A stretch of DNA of 64,000 bases, taken from positions 578,501 to 642,500 of the forward strand of contig CP136571.1 of the NCBI GenBank assembly GCA_035192965.1, given 5' to 3'. A program made the position numbers and the translations under genes. Each line of letters starts with the position of its first letter. Within the stretch, counting starts at the first letter, position 1. Under the pieces are notes generated by a model. That model searched no databases and was not told where the DNA came from. It saw only the letters and a program-made list of their open reading frames with translations. This document shows, piece by piece, positions 45,967 through 54,402 of this stretch. The stretch comes from Fuscovulum sp. Its GTDB lineage: Bacteria; Pseudomonadota; Alphaproteobacteria; Rhodobacterales; Rhodobacteraceae.

Positions 45967-46281
45967 ATGACCGACCCGCAGATTGATGACGCAACGATGC
46001 AGGCGCTGGAAGCGGCGGCCTATCGCCGCCTGCGCGACCATCTGCGCAACCGGACCGATGTGCAGAACATCGATCTGATGAACCTTGCCGGGTTCTGCCG
46101 CAACTGCCTGAGCCGCTGGATGGCCGAAGCGGCCGCCGAGGCGGGCGTGCCGCTGGGCAAGGAAGAGGCCAAGACGCTGGTCTATGGGATGCCCTATGAC
46201 GACTGGAAGGCGCTGCATCAGGCCGAGGCGTCCGACAGCCAGAAAGCCGCCTTTACCGAGTCGTTCAAGACACACGGCTGA
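45967..46281 (+). CDS. DUF1244 family protein
   Basis: A 104-residue soluble protein with the DUF1244 signature: LRDHLRNRTDVQNIDLMNLA, GFCRNCLSRWMAEAAAEAG, KEEAKTLVYGMPYDDWK. The paired cysteines (C-R-N-C) may bind metal. Found widely in proteobacteria as a single small gene; function unknown. It lies between RTX copies 2 and 3 on the same strand, probably as a separate unit. Confidence 0.85.
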   Translation: MTDPQIDDATMQALEAAAYRRLRDHLRNRTDVQNIDLMNLAGFCRNCLSRWMAEAAAEAGVPLGKEEAKTLVYGMPYDDWKALHQAEASDSQKAAFTESFKTHG

Positions 46282-46457
46282 CCGCGGTTCGGGAGGCGGA
46301 CCGAATCGAACCGTGGTGAAGGCGGGGACGGTGGCAGGCGATTCCGTGGATTGTTAACGCGGGGTGAACAGTGCCGTGGTTTTGCCAAAATTCCTTTGTC
46401 GCTGCGTGATTCTTCGGCAATGTAGGGCCGTGAATTACCAGTCCGGAGTTTTGAGTC

Positions 46458-47948
46458 ATGAGTGCCCTGTTGTTGTTGCTGGCCCTGCCCTTGGCGGCAC
46501 TGGCGAGTTCCTTTGACGGTCCGTCGTCCGACGATGATGATCCGGATCAGGAGGACGGGCTCGATAACTCCCGTATGGCCCCGCAGAGCGATGCACCAGA
46601 CGCAGCGCCGGAGGCCGCGCCAGAGGCTGCGCCGCAGGCCAACAACAAAGGCAGCGTGCTGCGCGGGACGAATGGGGCGGACCGCCTTTCCGGGCTGCTG
46701 GGCGATGACACCCTGATCGGATCGGGCGGCGCGGACGCGCTGCAGGGCGGCGCAGGCGATGACAATCTCTTTGGCGGTGCGGGGAATGATACCGGCCTTG
46801 GCGGAGCGGGCAACGATCTGCTCGTCGGGGGGCTGGGCAATGATTCGGTTGACGGGGGCCTCGGGGCGGATCGCCTGTACGGTGGGGCAGGCAATGACCT
46901 TGTGAGCGGTGGGGCCGGGCGTGACAGCCTGTTCGGCACCGATGGCGAAGATACGCTGCTGGGTGGGGATGATGAAGACATCCTGTCCGGAGGACGGGGT
47001 GTCGATTCGGTCTATGGCGGGAATGGGAACGACACCGTCACGATGTTCGACGACAGCGGGTCCGACCGGGTATTCCTTGGGGATGGGGATGACCTGCTGG
47101 CGGGTGCACCTGCGCTGACTGGTTTCCTTGCGCGCGGCGGGGCGGGCAATGACGACATGACCGGCGGTCGGGGCGCAGATTCGCTGTTCGGCGAGTTGGG
47201 CAATGACACCCTGTCCGGGAATGGCGGGAATGACGAATTGTCCGGTGGCTTTGGTGAGGACCGCATCTTTGGCGGGGCCGGAAATGACCTGATCGACGGG
47301 GCGAGCGAAGATGACAGCATTGCCGCAGGGTCCGGGAACGACACGGTGCTGGGCGGGTCGGGGGATGACAACGTCTTTGGCAACCTTGGCGATGATCTGC
47401 TGAGCGGTGATGATGGCGCCGACCGCATGTGGGGCGGTGACGGCAATGACCGGATGACCGGCGGCGAAGGGAACGACGCCGTGCGTGGCGAGGCAGGCAA
47501 TGACACGCTGCTGGGGGCCGCCGGTGCCGACACGCTGGACGGTGGAGCGGGAAATGACAGCCTGTCTGGCGGGGATGGCAATGACGTCATCGATGGCGCA
47601 AGTCGCGCCCCCGGCGCGCAGGGCGGCCCGTCCGGTACGGATACGCTGGATGGCGGAGCCGGGAACGACATCATCCGCGCCGATGGCGGAGACCGGGTGA
47701 CGCTGGGTGCAGGGTCGGATGAGCTGTTCGTGGCGAATGCGCAGAACATGGTGGTGACGGATTTCAATCCGGCCGAGGACAAGATCGAGATCGGCTACAA
47801 CGGCACCAATCCGCCGGCGGTGACCTTGCAGCAGGTGGATGGCGCGGTGATCGTGCAGCTGGACGGCCAGCCTGCGCTGCGTCTGGAAGGGCAGACCCTG
47901 GCGTCAATGCAGGGTGTGAACTTTACCTTCACCCGGCTGGCGGCCTGA
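46458..47948 (+). CDS. RTX calcium-binding repeat protein, copy 3
   Basis: The largest of the three RTX proteins (496 residues). Residues about 1-16 are hydrophobic (SALLLLLALPLAALASSF), followed by an acidic region and a short A-P-E-A-A-P low-complexity stretch, then about 30 RTX nonapeptides from residue 70 to 420. The C-terminal domain VTDFNPAEDKIEIGYNG to FTFTRLAA is shared with copies 1 and 2. ATG 46458 is preceded by CGGAG. The long repeat array should form an extended calcium-bound beta-roll. Function unknown; adhesion or biofilm matrix are possibilities for the architecture. Confidence 0.87.
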   Translation: MSALLLLLALPLAALASSFDGPSSDDDDPDQEDGLDNSRMAPQSDAPDAAPEAAPEAAPQANNKGSVLRGTNGADRLSGLLGDDTLIGSGGADALQGGAGDDNLFGGAGNDTGLGGAGNDLLVGGLGNDSVDGGLGADRLYGGAGNDLVSGGAGRDSLFGTDGEDTLLGGDDEDILSGGRGVDSVYGGNGNDTVTMFDDSGSDRVFLGDGDDLLAGAPALTGFLARGGAGNDDMTGGRGADSLFGELGNDTLSGNGGNDELSGGFGEDRIFGGAGNDLIDGASEDDSIAAGSGNDTVLGGSGDDNVFGNLGDDLLSGDDGADRMWGGDGNDRMTGGEGNDAVRGEAGNDTLLGAAGADTLDGGAGNDSLSGGDGNDVIDGASRAPGAQGGPSGTDTLDGGAGNDIIRADGGDRVTLGAGSDELFVANAQNMVVTDFNPAEDKIEIGYNGTNPPAVTLQQVDGAVIVQLDGQPALRLEGQTLASMQGVNFTFTRLAA

Positions 47949-47980
47949 TACAGGGGGTGGCCTGATACGGAAGGTGGCGG

Positions 47981-48841
47981 TCAGACCGCCACCTTCCGCA
48001 TTTCTTCGATGTACAACTCGCGCAGGCGGGCCACCACCGGGCCGGGCTTGCCTGCGCCGACGGGATGGCCGTCGATTTCCACCACAGGCATCACAAAAAT
48101 CGTCGCAGCGGTGGCGAAAGCCTCATCCGCCGCCTGTGCTTCGGCCACCGTGAAGGGGCGTTCTTCCACCTCGAATTGCGCCTCGGCGGCGAAGCGCAGC
48201 ACGGCGGTGCGGGTGATGCCGTGCAGGATATCATTGGTCAGTTGCCGCGTGATGATGCGGTTGCCCTTGATGATATAGGCATTGTTCGAGGTGCCTTCGG
48301 TCACCATGCCGTCTTCGACCATCCAGCTGTCATCCACGCCGGCCTTTTTGGCCATCATCTTGGCCATGGACGGATAGAGCAGCTGCACCGTCTTGATGTC
48401 GCGGCGGCCCCAGCGGATATCGGGGATCGAGATGACCTTGAACCCGGTCTTTGCGGCGGGCGCATCGGCAAGGTTCGGGATGTTCTGGGTAAAGGCCACG
48501 ATGGTGGGCTTTACGCTGTCATCGGGAAAGAGGAAGGACCGGTCGCCGGGATTGCCGCGCGTGACCTGAAGGTAGATCATCCCCTGATCAATGCCGTTCA
48601 GGCGGATCAGTTCGCGGTGCATGTCCAGCAGGTCTGCATCCGAGCAAGGGGCCTGCATGTCCAGCTCATCCAGGCTGCGGTGCAGGCGGCGGGTATGGCC
48701 GTCAAAATCGATCAGCTTGCCATCCAGAACCGATGTCACCTCATACACCCCGTCCGCCATCAGGAAGCCCCGGTCAAAGACGGATACCGTGGCCTGATCT
48801 TCGGGAAGATAGGTGCCGTTGACAAAGACGGTGCGGGTCAT
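47981..48841 (-). CDS. dat: D-amino-acid transaminase
   Basis: A 286-residue PLP enzyme of fold type IV, interconverting D-amino acids and keto acids, or a close relative such as 4-amino-4-deoxychorismate lyase. TVFVNGTYLPEDQATVSVFD, RGFLMADGVYEVTSVLDGKL and YLQVTRGNPGDRSFLF resemble the D-alanine aminotransferase group. The PLP lysine is in WGRRDIKTVQLL, and MVTEGTSNNAYIIKGN matches the phosphate-binding region. Start ATG 48841. It supplies D-Glu or D-Ala for peptidoglycan in many bacteria; the nearby dipeptide epimerase fits that theme. Confidence 0.85.
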   Translation of the reverse strand: MTRTVFVNGTYLPEDQATVSVFDRGFLMADGVYEVTSVLDGKLIDFDGHTRRLHRSLDELDMQAPCSDADLLDMHRELIRLNGIDQGMIYLQVTRGNPGDRSFLFPDDSVKPTIVAFTQNIPNLADAPAAKTGFKVISIPDIRWGRRDIKTVQLLYPSMAKMMAKKAGVDDSWMVEDGMVTEGTSNNAYIIKGNRIITRQLTNDILHGITRTAVLRFAAEAQFEVEERPFTVAEAQAADEAFATAATIFVMPVVEIDGHPVGAGKPGPVVARLRELYIEEMRKVAV

Positions 48842-48895
48842 GGGGGGCTCCCTACATTGCGGTTTGCAAGGGTTTGGGGGCAGGGGCGCGCAGGG

Positions 48896-49324
48896 TCAAG
48901 TGGGGAATTGCGAGGTGGGTTTGCGGGGGCGGCCCCCCTTTGCCCCGTTCTGCCGGGACGCAGACGACTTGGCGGCAGAGGTTGCCCGGCCTGCACGCCC
49001 GGCGCGTTGCGTATCAACCCAGCGGCGCGTGCCAAAGACCCCTGCCAGCAGCGCAGGGACGGAAAGATCAAGGTCAATGTCAGGCCAGTGAAGACCATAG
49101 CCGATACCCGCCACTTCGACCGTTTCGCGGGCCACTTCCGGCGCATCGCGCAGTGCTTCGATCAGGTGAGCCGGGATGGTGACAGCGGCGCCGTTGGCGA
49201 GTGTGATCGACAGATGCCCGGTTGATCGGTTGTAACTGACCGTCCGCGCGAGCGTGCCATCGGCAAGGAGGGCGTTTCCCGTGTCGGTCGCCTGTTTCAG
49301 GAGGGTTTCAATCGGGTCAGCCAT
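48896..49324 (-). CDS. DUF2442 domain protein (possible antitoxin of a pair)
   Basis: A 142-residue protein whose middle (SYNRSTGHLSITLANGAAVTIPAHLIEAL) and VEVAGIGYGLHWPDIDLDLSV match DUF2442. The C-terminal 40 residues are basic (TQRAGRAGRATSAAKSSASR, GGRPRKP), suggesting DNA binding. Its start lies inside the end of the DUF4160 gene (eight-base overlap). DUF4160 and DUF2442 genes often occur as adjacent pairs and have been proposed as toxin-antitoxin-like modules; which is the toxin is not known. Confidence 0.78.
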   Translation of the reverse strand: MADPIETLLKQATDTGNALLADGTLARTVSYNRSTGHLSITLANGAAVTIPAHLIEALRDAPEVARETVEVAGIGYGLHWPDIDLDLSVPALLAGVFGTRRWVDTQRAGRAGRATSAAKSSASRQNGAKGGRPRKPTSQFPT

Positions 49325-49553
49325 GGATTTCTCCCCATCTTTTCAACAGACGAAAGCGTTCTTTGCGCGTTTCTTCAAGGATCCGCCGCAGTTCAACGGG
49401 GCCAAAGCCATGCTGCCAAAGGAGGATCGGCGATGACCCGACCAATTGGATTTTTGCCTCGCATCCCGCCCGCAATACGTGGACATGCGCCGGATCGTGA
49501 TCGTTCGAGTAGATAACGAAGCGGAGACTTTCGAACCTGTGAACCGTTACCAT
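49317..49553 (-). CDS. DUF4160 domain protein (possible toxin of a pair)
   Basis: A 78-residue protein with the DUF4160 hallmark FVIYSNDHDPAHVHVLRAG (the H-x-P-x-H-x-H core), followed by EAKIQLVGS and a helical C-terminus rich in Arg/Glu (ELRRILEETRKERFRLLKRW). It directly precedes and overlaps the DUF2442 gene, forming a two-gene operon that resembles type II toxin-antitoxin layouts. An AT-rich stretch (ATATATAACC) immediately upstream of ATG 49553 could be its -10 region. Confidence 0.8.
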   Translation of the reverse strand: MVTVHRFESLRFVIYSNDHDPAHVHVLRAGCEAKIQLVGSSPILLWQHGFGPVELRRILEETRKERFRLLKRWGEIHG

Positions 49554-49581
49554 ATATAACCTATCAGCGTTAGGTTTTCAA

Positions 49582-50544
49582 CTACCCCCACAGCGCCGCA
49601 TCTGGGGGATGGACGCCACCTTCATCGTACTGCAGCGGGTGCGCCCGGTCTTGCGCCAGCAGAAGCGGGCCGTCCAGATCGGTGAAGGCTGCGCCTTGGG
49701 CGGGCAGGATCGCGGGGGCCATGGCGAGCGAGGTGCCGACCATGCAGCCCACCATCAGGCCGAACCCCTGCGCGCGGGCGGCGCCGGCCATCAGCAGCGC
49801 CTCGGTCAGACCGCCGGTCTTGTCCAGCTTCAGGTTGACCATGTCATACTTGCCCCGCAGCGCGGCAAGGCTGGCGCGGTCATGTGCGGATTCATCGGCG
49901 CAGATGGGCAGGGGGTGAGGGATTTCCGCCAGCAGGTCATCCGCCCCGGCAGGCAGCGGCTGTTCCACCAGCGCCACGCCAAGACGGATCAGATGGGGGG
50001 CGAGGTGGGTATAGATTTCGGGGGTCCAGCCTTCGTTGGCGTCGATGATGATGGTGGAATGTGGCGCGCCTGCGCGCACGGCCTCAAGCCGCGGCATGTC
50101 ATCGGGGGTGCCGAGCTTGATCTTCAGGATCGGGCGGTGGGCATTTTCGGCCGCCTGCGCGCGCATGGCATCGGGCGTGTCGAGCGACAGGGTGAAGGCC
50201 GTGACGCGCGGCCCCGGTGCGGGCAGGTTTGCCAGCTGCCAGACGCGGCGACCCGCTGCTTTCGCCTCCCAATCCCAGAGCGCGCAATCCACGGCGTTGC
50301 GGGCCGCGCCGGGGGGAAGCGCTCCTTGCAACGCGGTACGGGTGATGCCTTCGGGCAGGCTGGCGATCTGTTCCAGCACGCTTTCGGGGGTTTCGCCGTA
50401 GCGGGCATAGGGGACCGCCTCCCCCCGCCCGGTGACGCCATTGTGCGTAACGGTGGCGGTGATCACCCGCGCCTCTGTCTTTGACCCGCGCGAGATGGTG
50501 AAGGCGCGGGCGAGGGGGAAGGTTTCAAGGGTGGCGGTGATCAT
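49582..50544 (-). CDS. enolase-superfamily dipeptide epimerase (L-Ala-D/L-Glu epimerase type)
   Basis: A 320-residue enzyme of the muconate-lactonising subgroup. The lysine pair is in RPILKIKLGTPDD, the metal ligands in IIIDANEGWTPE, LVEQPLPAG and CADESAHDRAS, and the second catalytic lysine in VNLKLDKTGGLTEAL. It resembles L-Ala-D/L-Glu epimerases that recycle murein peptides. ATG 50544 is preferred because GGAG lies six bases before it; ATG 50556 is an alternative. Start is divergent from mcl1. Confidence 0.86.
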   Translation of the reverse strand: MITATLETFPLARAFTISRGSKTEARVITATVTHNGVTGRGEAVPYARYGETPESVLEQIASLPEGITRTALQGALPPGAARNAVDCALWDWEAKAAGRRVWQLANLPAPGPRVTAFTLSLDTPDAMRAQAAENAHRPILKIKLGTPDDMPRLEAVRAGAPHSTIIIDANEGWTPEIYTHLAPHLIRLGVALVEQPLPAGADDLLAEIPHPLPICADESAHDRASLAALRGKYDMVNLKLDKTGGLTEALLMAGAARAQGFGLMVGCMVGTSLAMAPAILPAQGAAFTDLDGPLLLAQDRAHPLQYDEGGVHPPDAALWG

Positions 50545-50701
50545 CGGACGCTCCATCTGTCAGGGCCGAAGGGGCGGCAGGGCGGTTGCCGTGTCAAGCC
50601 ATCGGGCCGAATGCTGCACCTGCGAAAAGGAGCTTGCGCGGTGCAGCGCAAGAATATATCGCTGACGCAGCACCAGCCGTAATTTCATTGCGAGACCGAC
50701 C

Positions 50702-51658
50702 ATGAGCTTCCGCCTGCAACCCCCCGCCCCCGCCCGCCCGAACCGGTGCCAGCTGTTTGGCCCCGGATCGCGCCCGGCGATCTTTGCCAAGATGGCGGCA
50801 AGCGCGGCGGATGTGATCAACCTTGATCTGGAAGACTCGGTCGCCCCGTCGGACAAGGACATCGCGCGGGCCAATGTGATCGAGGCGATTTCCGGGGTGG
50901 ATTGGGGCCACAAGACGCTGTCGGTGCGGATCAATGGGCTGGATACGCCATGGTGGTATCGCGATGTGGTGGACCTGCTGGAAAAGGGCGGCGAGCGGCT
51001 GGATCTGATCATGATCCCCAAAGTGGGCTGCGCCGAGGACCTTTATGCCGTGGATGCGCTGGTGACGGCGGTGGAACGCGCGATGGGGCGGACGAAACCC
51101 ATCGGGTTCGAGGTCATCATCGAATCGGCGGCGGGGATTTCCCATGTCGAGGAGATCGCCAAGGGTTCCCCCCGCTTGCAGGCCATGAGCCTGGGCGCGG
51201 CGGATTTCGCGGCCAGCATGGGGATGCAGACCACCGGGATCGGCGGCACGCAGGAGAATTACTACATGCTGCGCGAGGGAATGAGGCATTGGTCGGACCC
51301 GTGGCATTGGGCGCAGGCGGCCATCGTTGCGGCCTGCAGGACGCATGGAATCCTGCCGGTCGATGGCCCCTTTGGCGATTTCAGCGATGATGAAGGGTTC
51401 CGCGCGCAGGCGCTGCGGTCGGCCACGCTGGGGATGGTGGGCAAATGGGCGATCCACCCAAAGCAGGTGACGTTGGCGAATGAGGTGTTCACCCCATCCG
51501 ATGCCGCCGTGGCCGAGGCGCGGGAGATTCTGGCGGCGATGGATGCCGCCAAGGCCCGCGGCGAGGGGGCGACGGTCTACAAGGGCCGTCTGGTCGATAT
51601 CGCCAGCATCAAACAGGCCGAGGTGATCGTGCGGCAGGCGGAATTGATCGCGGGTTGA
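50702..51658 (+). CDS. mcl1: L-malyl-CoA/beta-methylmalyl-CoA lyase
   Basis: A 318-residue CitE-superfamily lyase of the ethylmalonyl-CoA pathway, cleaving beta-methylmalyl-CoA to glyoxylate and propionyl-CoA and condensing acetyl-CoA with glyoxylate. The sequence is close to what I recall of Rhodobacter Mcl1: MSFRLQPPAPARPNRCQLFG, AADVINLDLEDSVAPSDKD, SVRINGLDTPWWYRDVVDL, IMIPKVG, EVIIESAAGISHVEE, MSLGAADFAASMGMQ and GPFGDFSDDEGFRAQA. The metal Glu and Asp are in the EVIIES and GAADF segments. It diverges from the epimerase gene. Its presence implies acetate/C1 assimilation via ethylmalonyl-CoA. Confidence 0.94.
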   Translation: MSFRLQPPAPARPNRCQLFGPGSRPAIFAKMAASAADVINLDLEDSVAPSDKDIARANVIEAISGVDWGHKTLSVRINGLDTPWWYRDVVDLLEKGGERLDLIMIPKVGCAEDLYAVDALVTAVERAMGRTKPIGFEVIIESAAGISHVEEIAKGSPRLQAMSLGAADFAASMGMQTTGIGGTQENYYMLREGMRHWSDPWHWAQAAIVAACRTHGILPVDGPFGDFSDDEGFRAQALRSATLGMVGKWAIHPKQVTLANEVFTPSDAAVAEAREILAAMDAAKARGEGATVYKGRLVDIASIKQAEVIVRQAELIAG

Positions 51659-51685
51659 CCTTGCGTCAGTTATGAATCGTTGACA

Positions 51686-51831
51686 GCCCGCCTGCAATGC
51701 GGGCAGGCTCTGCCAACCAAAGCGCGAAAATGCGCCGCTTTGAAAAGAACACCCGCGCTGCGACCAAGGGGAGAGGAGGCCCCTCGCAGCAAATGGGGAG
51801 GATGCACGCCCCGTGGCCCGGCCACGGGGCG
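51686..51831. other. structured intergenic region with four stem-loops
   Basis: In a 362-base spacer (51659-52020) without a convincing gene, four inverted repeats follow each other. GCCCGC/GCGGGC (51686-51704) has an alternative, mutually exclusive GCCTGC/GCAGGC pairing at 51690-51708. AAAGCG/CGCTTT spans 51719-51741. GCTGCGA/TCGCAGC with inner GGGG/CCCC spans 51757-51790. CGCCCCGTGGC/GCCACGGGGCG spans 51807-51831 with a CCG loop. It could be the mcl1 terminator region, a repeat-like element or a small RNA. The rest of the spacer shows no feature I can support. Confidence 0.5.
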
Positions 51832-52020
51832 CTGCTGTTTCTGGCCCCGAGACGGCGAGGGCAAGACCACCGTATCCGCGCCCCTGCCAACCGGACATTC
51901 CGGGCGGAGCGTGGTGCAGATTTCATTCATCCCCATGATAACGCGTGGAAAAATACGGGATACTTCGGCAACCCCTGCAGTTTTGCTAGCACCGGGAGAG
52001 GTGGTTTTCCGGAGGGTTCG

Positions 52021-52503
52021 ATGCGGTTTCTGGTTTGGATGTGTGCGGTCCTGTTCTTGCTGGCGGGGCTGGTGTTTCTGCTTGGCTGGCTTTTGCCCGC
52101 CACTCGCGAAGGGCGGGCCGAGGTGGTGATCGCGGCGACGCCCGCGCGCATCGTGGCGGTGATCGCCGATGTGGAGGCACAGACAGAGTGGCGTCAGGGG
52201 ATTTCCGCTATTGAGCGGACCGCTGATGGCTGGGTCGAGGTGACGGCGCGGGGCGAACGGATCTCTTTCGTGACGGAGGAGATGGGGGAGGCGCGCATCC
52301 GCCTGCGCTTCGCCTCGGATGCGGGATACTCGGGCAGTTGGGAGGCGGTGCTGACGCCGGAAGCAGAGGGCACGCGGATTGCCGTGGTCGAACGGGCGGA
52401 AATCCCAGCGCCGCTGGGCCGGATTCTGGCGCGGCTGTTCTTTGATCCGGAGGCGTTTGCCACCACATATCTTGCGGCACTCAAGGCGCGTGTGGAGGGG
52501 TGA
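52021..52503 (+). CDS. SRPBCC-family membrane-anchored protein
   Basis: A 160-residue protein with one N-terminal transmembrane helix (FLVWMCAVLFLLAGLVFLLG) followed by a START/SRPBCC-like domain: EVVIAATPARIVAVIADVEA, TEWRQGISAIERTADGWVEV, ERISFVTEEMGEARIRLRF. The helix-grip fold binds hydrophobic ligands. ATG 52021 has GGAGGG upstream. It lies three bases before the next gene, so they are co-transcribed. Ligand unknown. Confidence 0.75.
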   Translation: MRFLVWMCAVLFLLAGLVFLLGWLLPATREGRAEVVIAATPARIVAVIADVEAQTEWRQGISAIERTADGWVEVTARGERISFVTEEMGEARIRLRFASDAGYSGSWEAVLTPEAEGTRIAVVERAEIPAPLGRILARLFFDPEAFATTYLAALKARVEG

Positions 52504-52506
52504 GGG

Positions 52507-52941
52507 ATGGCCGAGCGGAAAAAGAAACCGACCGATTGGCGCAAGCGCTTTGGCGCGGCGAAGGACCCGCATGTGGTGATGCTGCACGCCGATTTCGCGG
52601 GGGTGAAGGCGGGGAATATGATGCTGATTTCCTCGCCCGGTGAGATTGCGAATTACGTGGCGCGCATCCCGCAGGGCGAGACGCGGACGATGGACCGGCT
52701 GCGGAATGAATTGGCGCGCAAGGCCGGGGCCAATGCCATGTGCCCGGTGACCACGGCCATCTATCTGCGGGTGGTGGCCGAGGTGGCGCTGACCGATCTG
52801 GCAGAGGGCAAGGCGCTGGATCAGGTGGTGCCGTTCTGGCGCGTGGTGCTGCCCGGTAGCAAGGTGGCCGCCAAATTGTCATGCGGGCCGGATCACGTGG
52901 CCCATCTGATCGCGCTGGATCAGGGGGCGGCCACCGGCTGA
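52507..52941 (+). CDS. conserved hypothetical protein, possibly MGMT-fold
   Basis: A 144-residue soluble protein. The string RIPQGETRTMDRLRNELARK, then ANAMCPVTTAIYLRVVAEVA and PFWRVVLPGSKVAAKLSCGP, resembles a small alphaproteobacterial family that I recall being annotated as MGMT-like. It has no clear P-C-H-R active-site motif; the Cys in NAMCPVTTA is a different context. The N-terminus is basic (AERKKKPTDWRKRFG). I cannot assign a function. Tightly coupled to the SRPBCC gene upstream. Confidence 0.55.
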   Translation: MAERKKKPTDWRKRFGAAKDPHVVMLHADFAGVKAGNMMLISSPGEIANYVARIPQGETRTMDRLRNELARKAGANAMCPVTTAIYLRVVAEVALTDLAEGKALDQVVPFWRVVLPGSKVAAKLSCGPDHVAHLIALDQGAATG

Positions 52942-53021
52942 ACACGGCCCTGTCACCCAAGGGCGAGTTGCATCTTGCGCCGCCTCTGGCCATATAGGGG
53001 CGTCCGTAAGGAGTGTGCCGC

Positions 53022-53981
53022 ATGAACTATCTGGAATTTGAAAAGCCGCTGGCCGAAATCGAAGGCAAGGCGGAAGAGCTGCGCGCGATGGCACGCACCA
53101 ATTCCGGCATGGACGTGTCGAAAGAGGCGGATGCGCTGGACCGCAAGGCCGAGGTGCTGCTGAAGGACCTGTATAAGGACCTGACGCCCTGGCGGAAATG
53201 CCAGGTGGCGCGTCACCCGGACCGCCCGCATTGCAAGGATTACATCGACGCGCTGTTCACCGAATACACCGCGCTGGCGGGGGATCGGAACTTTGCCGAT
53301 GACCATGCGGTGATGGGGGGGCTGGCCCGGTTCAACGATCAGCCGGTCGTCATCATCGGCCATGAAAAGGGCAATGACACCAAGACCCGGATCGAGCGAA
53401 ATTTCGGCATGGCGCGGCCCGAAGGATACCGCAAGGCGATCCGCCTGATGGATATGGCGGATCGGTTCCGCCTGCCGGTGATCACGCTGGTGGATACGCC
53501 CGGCGCCTATCCCGGCAAGGGCGCCGAGGAACGCGGTCAGGCCGAGGCGATTGCCCGGTCGACCGAGAAATGCCTGCAGATCGGCGTGCCGCTGATTTCC
53601 GTCATCATCGGTGAGGGTGGGTCGGGCGGCGCGGTGGCCTTTGCCACGGCCAACCGCGTGGCGATGCTGGAGCATTCTGTTTATTCGGTGATCAGCCCCG
53701 AAGGCTGTGCGTCGATCCTGTGGAAGGATGCCGAAAAGATGCGCGAGGCGGCCGAGGCGCTGCGTCTGACGGCGCAGGATCTGCAAAAGCTGGGCGTGAT
53801 CGACCGGATCATCAAGGAACCTCTGGGCGGCGCGCAGCGCGGCCGCAAGGAAACGATCGAAGCCGTGGGCAAGGGCATCGAGGCGATGCTGAAGGACCTG
53901 TCGGGCAAGAAGCCCGACGCGCTGATCAAGGATCGGCGGACCAAGTTCATCGACATGGGGTCGAAAGGGCTGGCTGCGTGA
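53022..53981 (+). CDS. accA: acetyl-CoA carboxylase carboxyltransferase subunit alpha
   Basis: A 319-residue subunit of the acetyl-CoA carboxylase, transferring carboxyl from biotin to acetyl-Co[75 protein letters not shown] and [20 protein letters not shown] are canonical AccA. ATG 53022 follows GGAG. Its stop overlaps the next gene (GTGA), so the exporter gene is translationally coupled. Confidence 0.96.
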   Translation: MNYLEFEKPLAEIEGKAEELRAMARTNSGMDVSKEADALDRKAEVLLKDLYKDLTPWRKCQVARHPDRPHCKDYIDALFTEYTALAGDRNFADDHAVMGGLARFNDQPVVIIGHEKGNDTKTRIERNFGMARPEGYRKAIRLMDMADRFRLPVITLVDTPGAYPGKGAEERGQAEAIARSTEKCLQIGVPLISVIIGEGGSGGAVAFATANRVAMLEHSVYSVISPEGCASILWKDAEKMREAAEALRLTAQDLQKLGVIDRIIKEPLGGAQRGRKETIEAVGKGIEAMLKDLSGKKPDALIKDRRTKFIDMGSKGLAA

Positions 53982-54292
53982 ACGCCTGGCTGATCGTTCT
54001 GATCGCGGGGCTTTTGGAAACCGGCTGGGCGCTGGGCCTGAAATACTCGGACGGGTTTTCCAAACCCATCCCGTCGGTGCTGACGATCCTTGGCGCGATT
54101 GCGTCTTTCTGGCTGCTTTCCATCGCGATGAAGGAATTGCCGGTGGGCACCGCCTATGCCGTCTGGGTGGGGATCGGGGCCGTGGGGACGGCAGTGCTGG
54201 CGGTGTTCCTGTTCGGCGATCCAGTCAGCCTGTGGCGGGTGATCGGCATTTTGCTGATTCTGGCCGGGATCATCGCGCTCAAATTCGCCTGA
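53978..54292 (+). CDS. small multidrug resistance family exporter, guanidinium (Gdx/SugE) type
   Basis: A 104-residue, four-helix SMR transporter: [20 protein letters not shown] with the essential Glu14, then [36 protein letters not shown] and [16 protein letters not shown]. The W-A-L-G-L-K-Y-S signature belongs to the Gdx (SugE) branch, which exports guanidinium in exchange for protons, rather than the EmrE/QacE branch. No guanidine riboswitch is visible upstream, because the start lies inside accA. The overlap with accA makes the two genes one operon. Confidence 0.85.
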   Translation: MNAWLIVLIAGLLETGWALGLKYSDGFSKPIPSVLTILGAIASFWLLSIAMKELPVGTAYAVWVGIGAVGTAVLAVFLFGDPVSLWRVIGILLILAGIIALKFA

Positions 54293-54354
54293 CGGTGCGG
54301 GTGGAGAGCGTAAATTTTTGGGTATTTGGGCCAAGATGAAGCTGTAAGGCCAAG

Positions 54355-54380
54355 AAAAAGGGGCGGCCCGGAAGCCGCCC
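54355..54380 (-). terminator. intrinsic terminator downstream of mtkB
   Basis: Stem GGGCGGC/GCCGCCC with a six-base loop. On the minus strand, after the mtkB stop, it is followed by CCTTTTTCTTGG, a good U-run. It closes the sga-mclA-mtkA-mtkB operon. Confidence 0.8.
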
Positions 54381-54402
54381 GATGAGGTTACGATGAAAAG
54401 GC

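Noticed and set aside
46650..47750. The short-period DNA repetition in RTX copy 3 as a CRISPR or tandem-repeat locus.
   Set aside because: The periodicity is 27 bases and in frame with the RTX nonapeptide code; there are no conserved spacers or cas genes.
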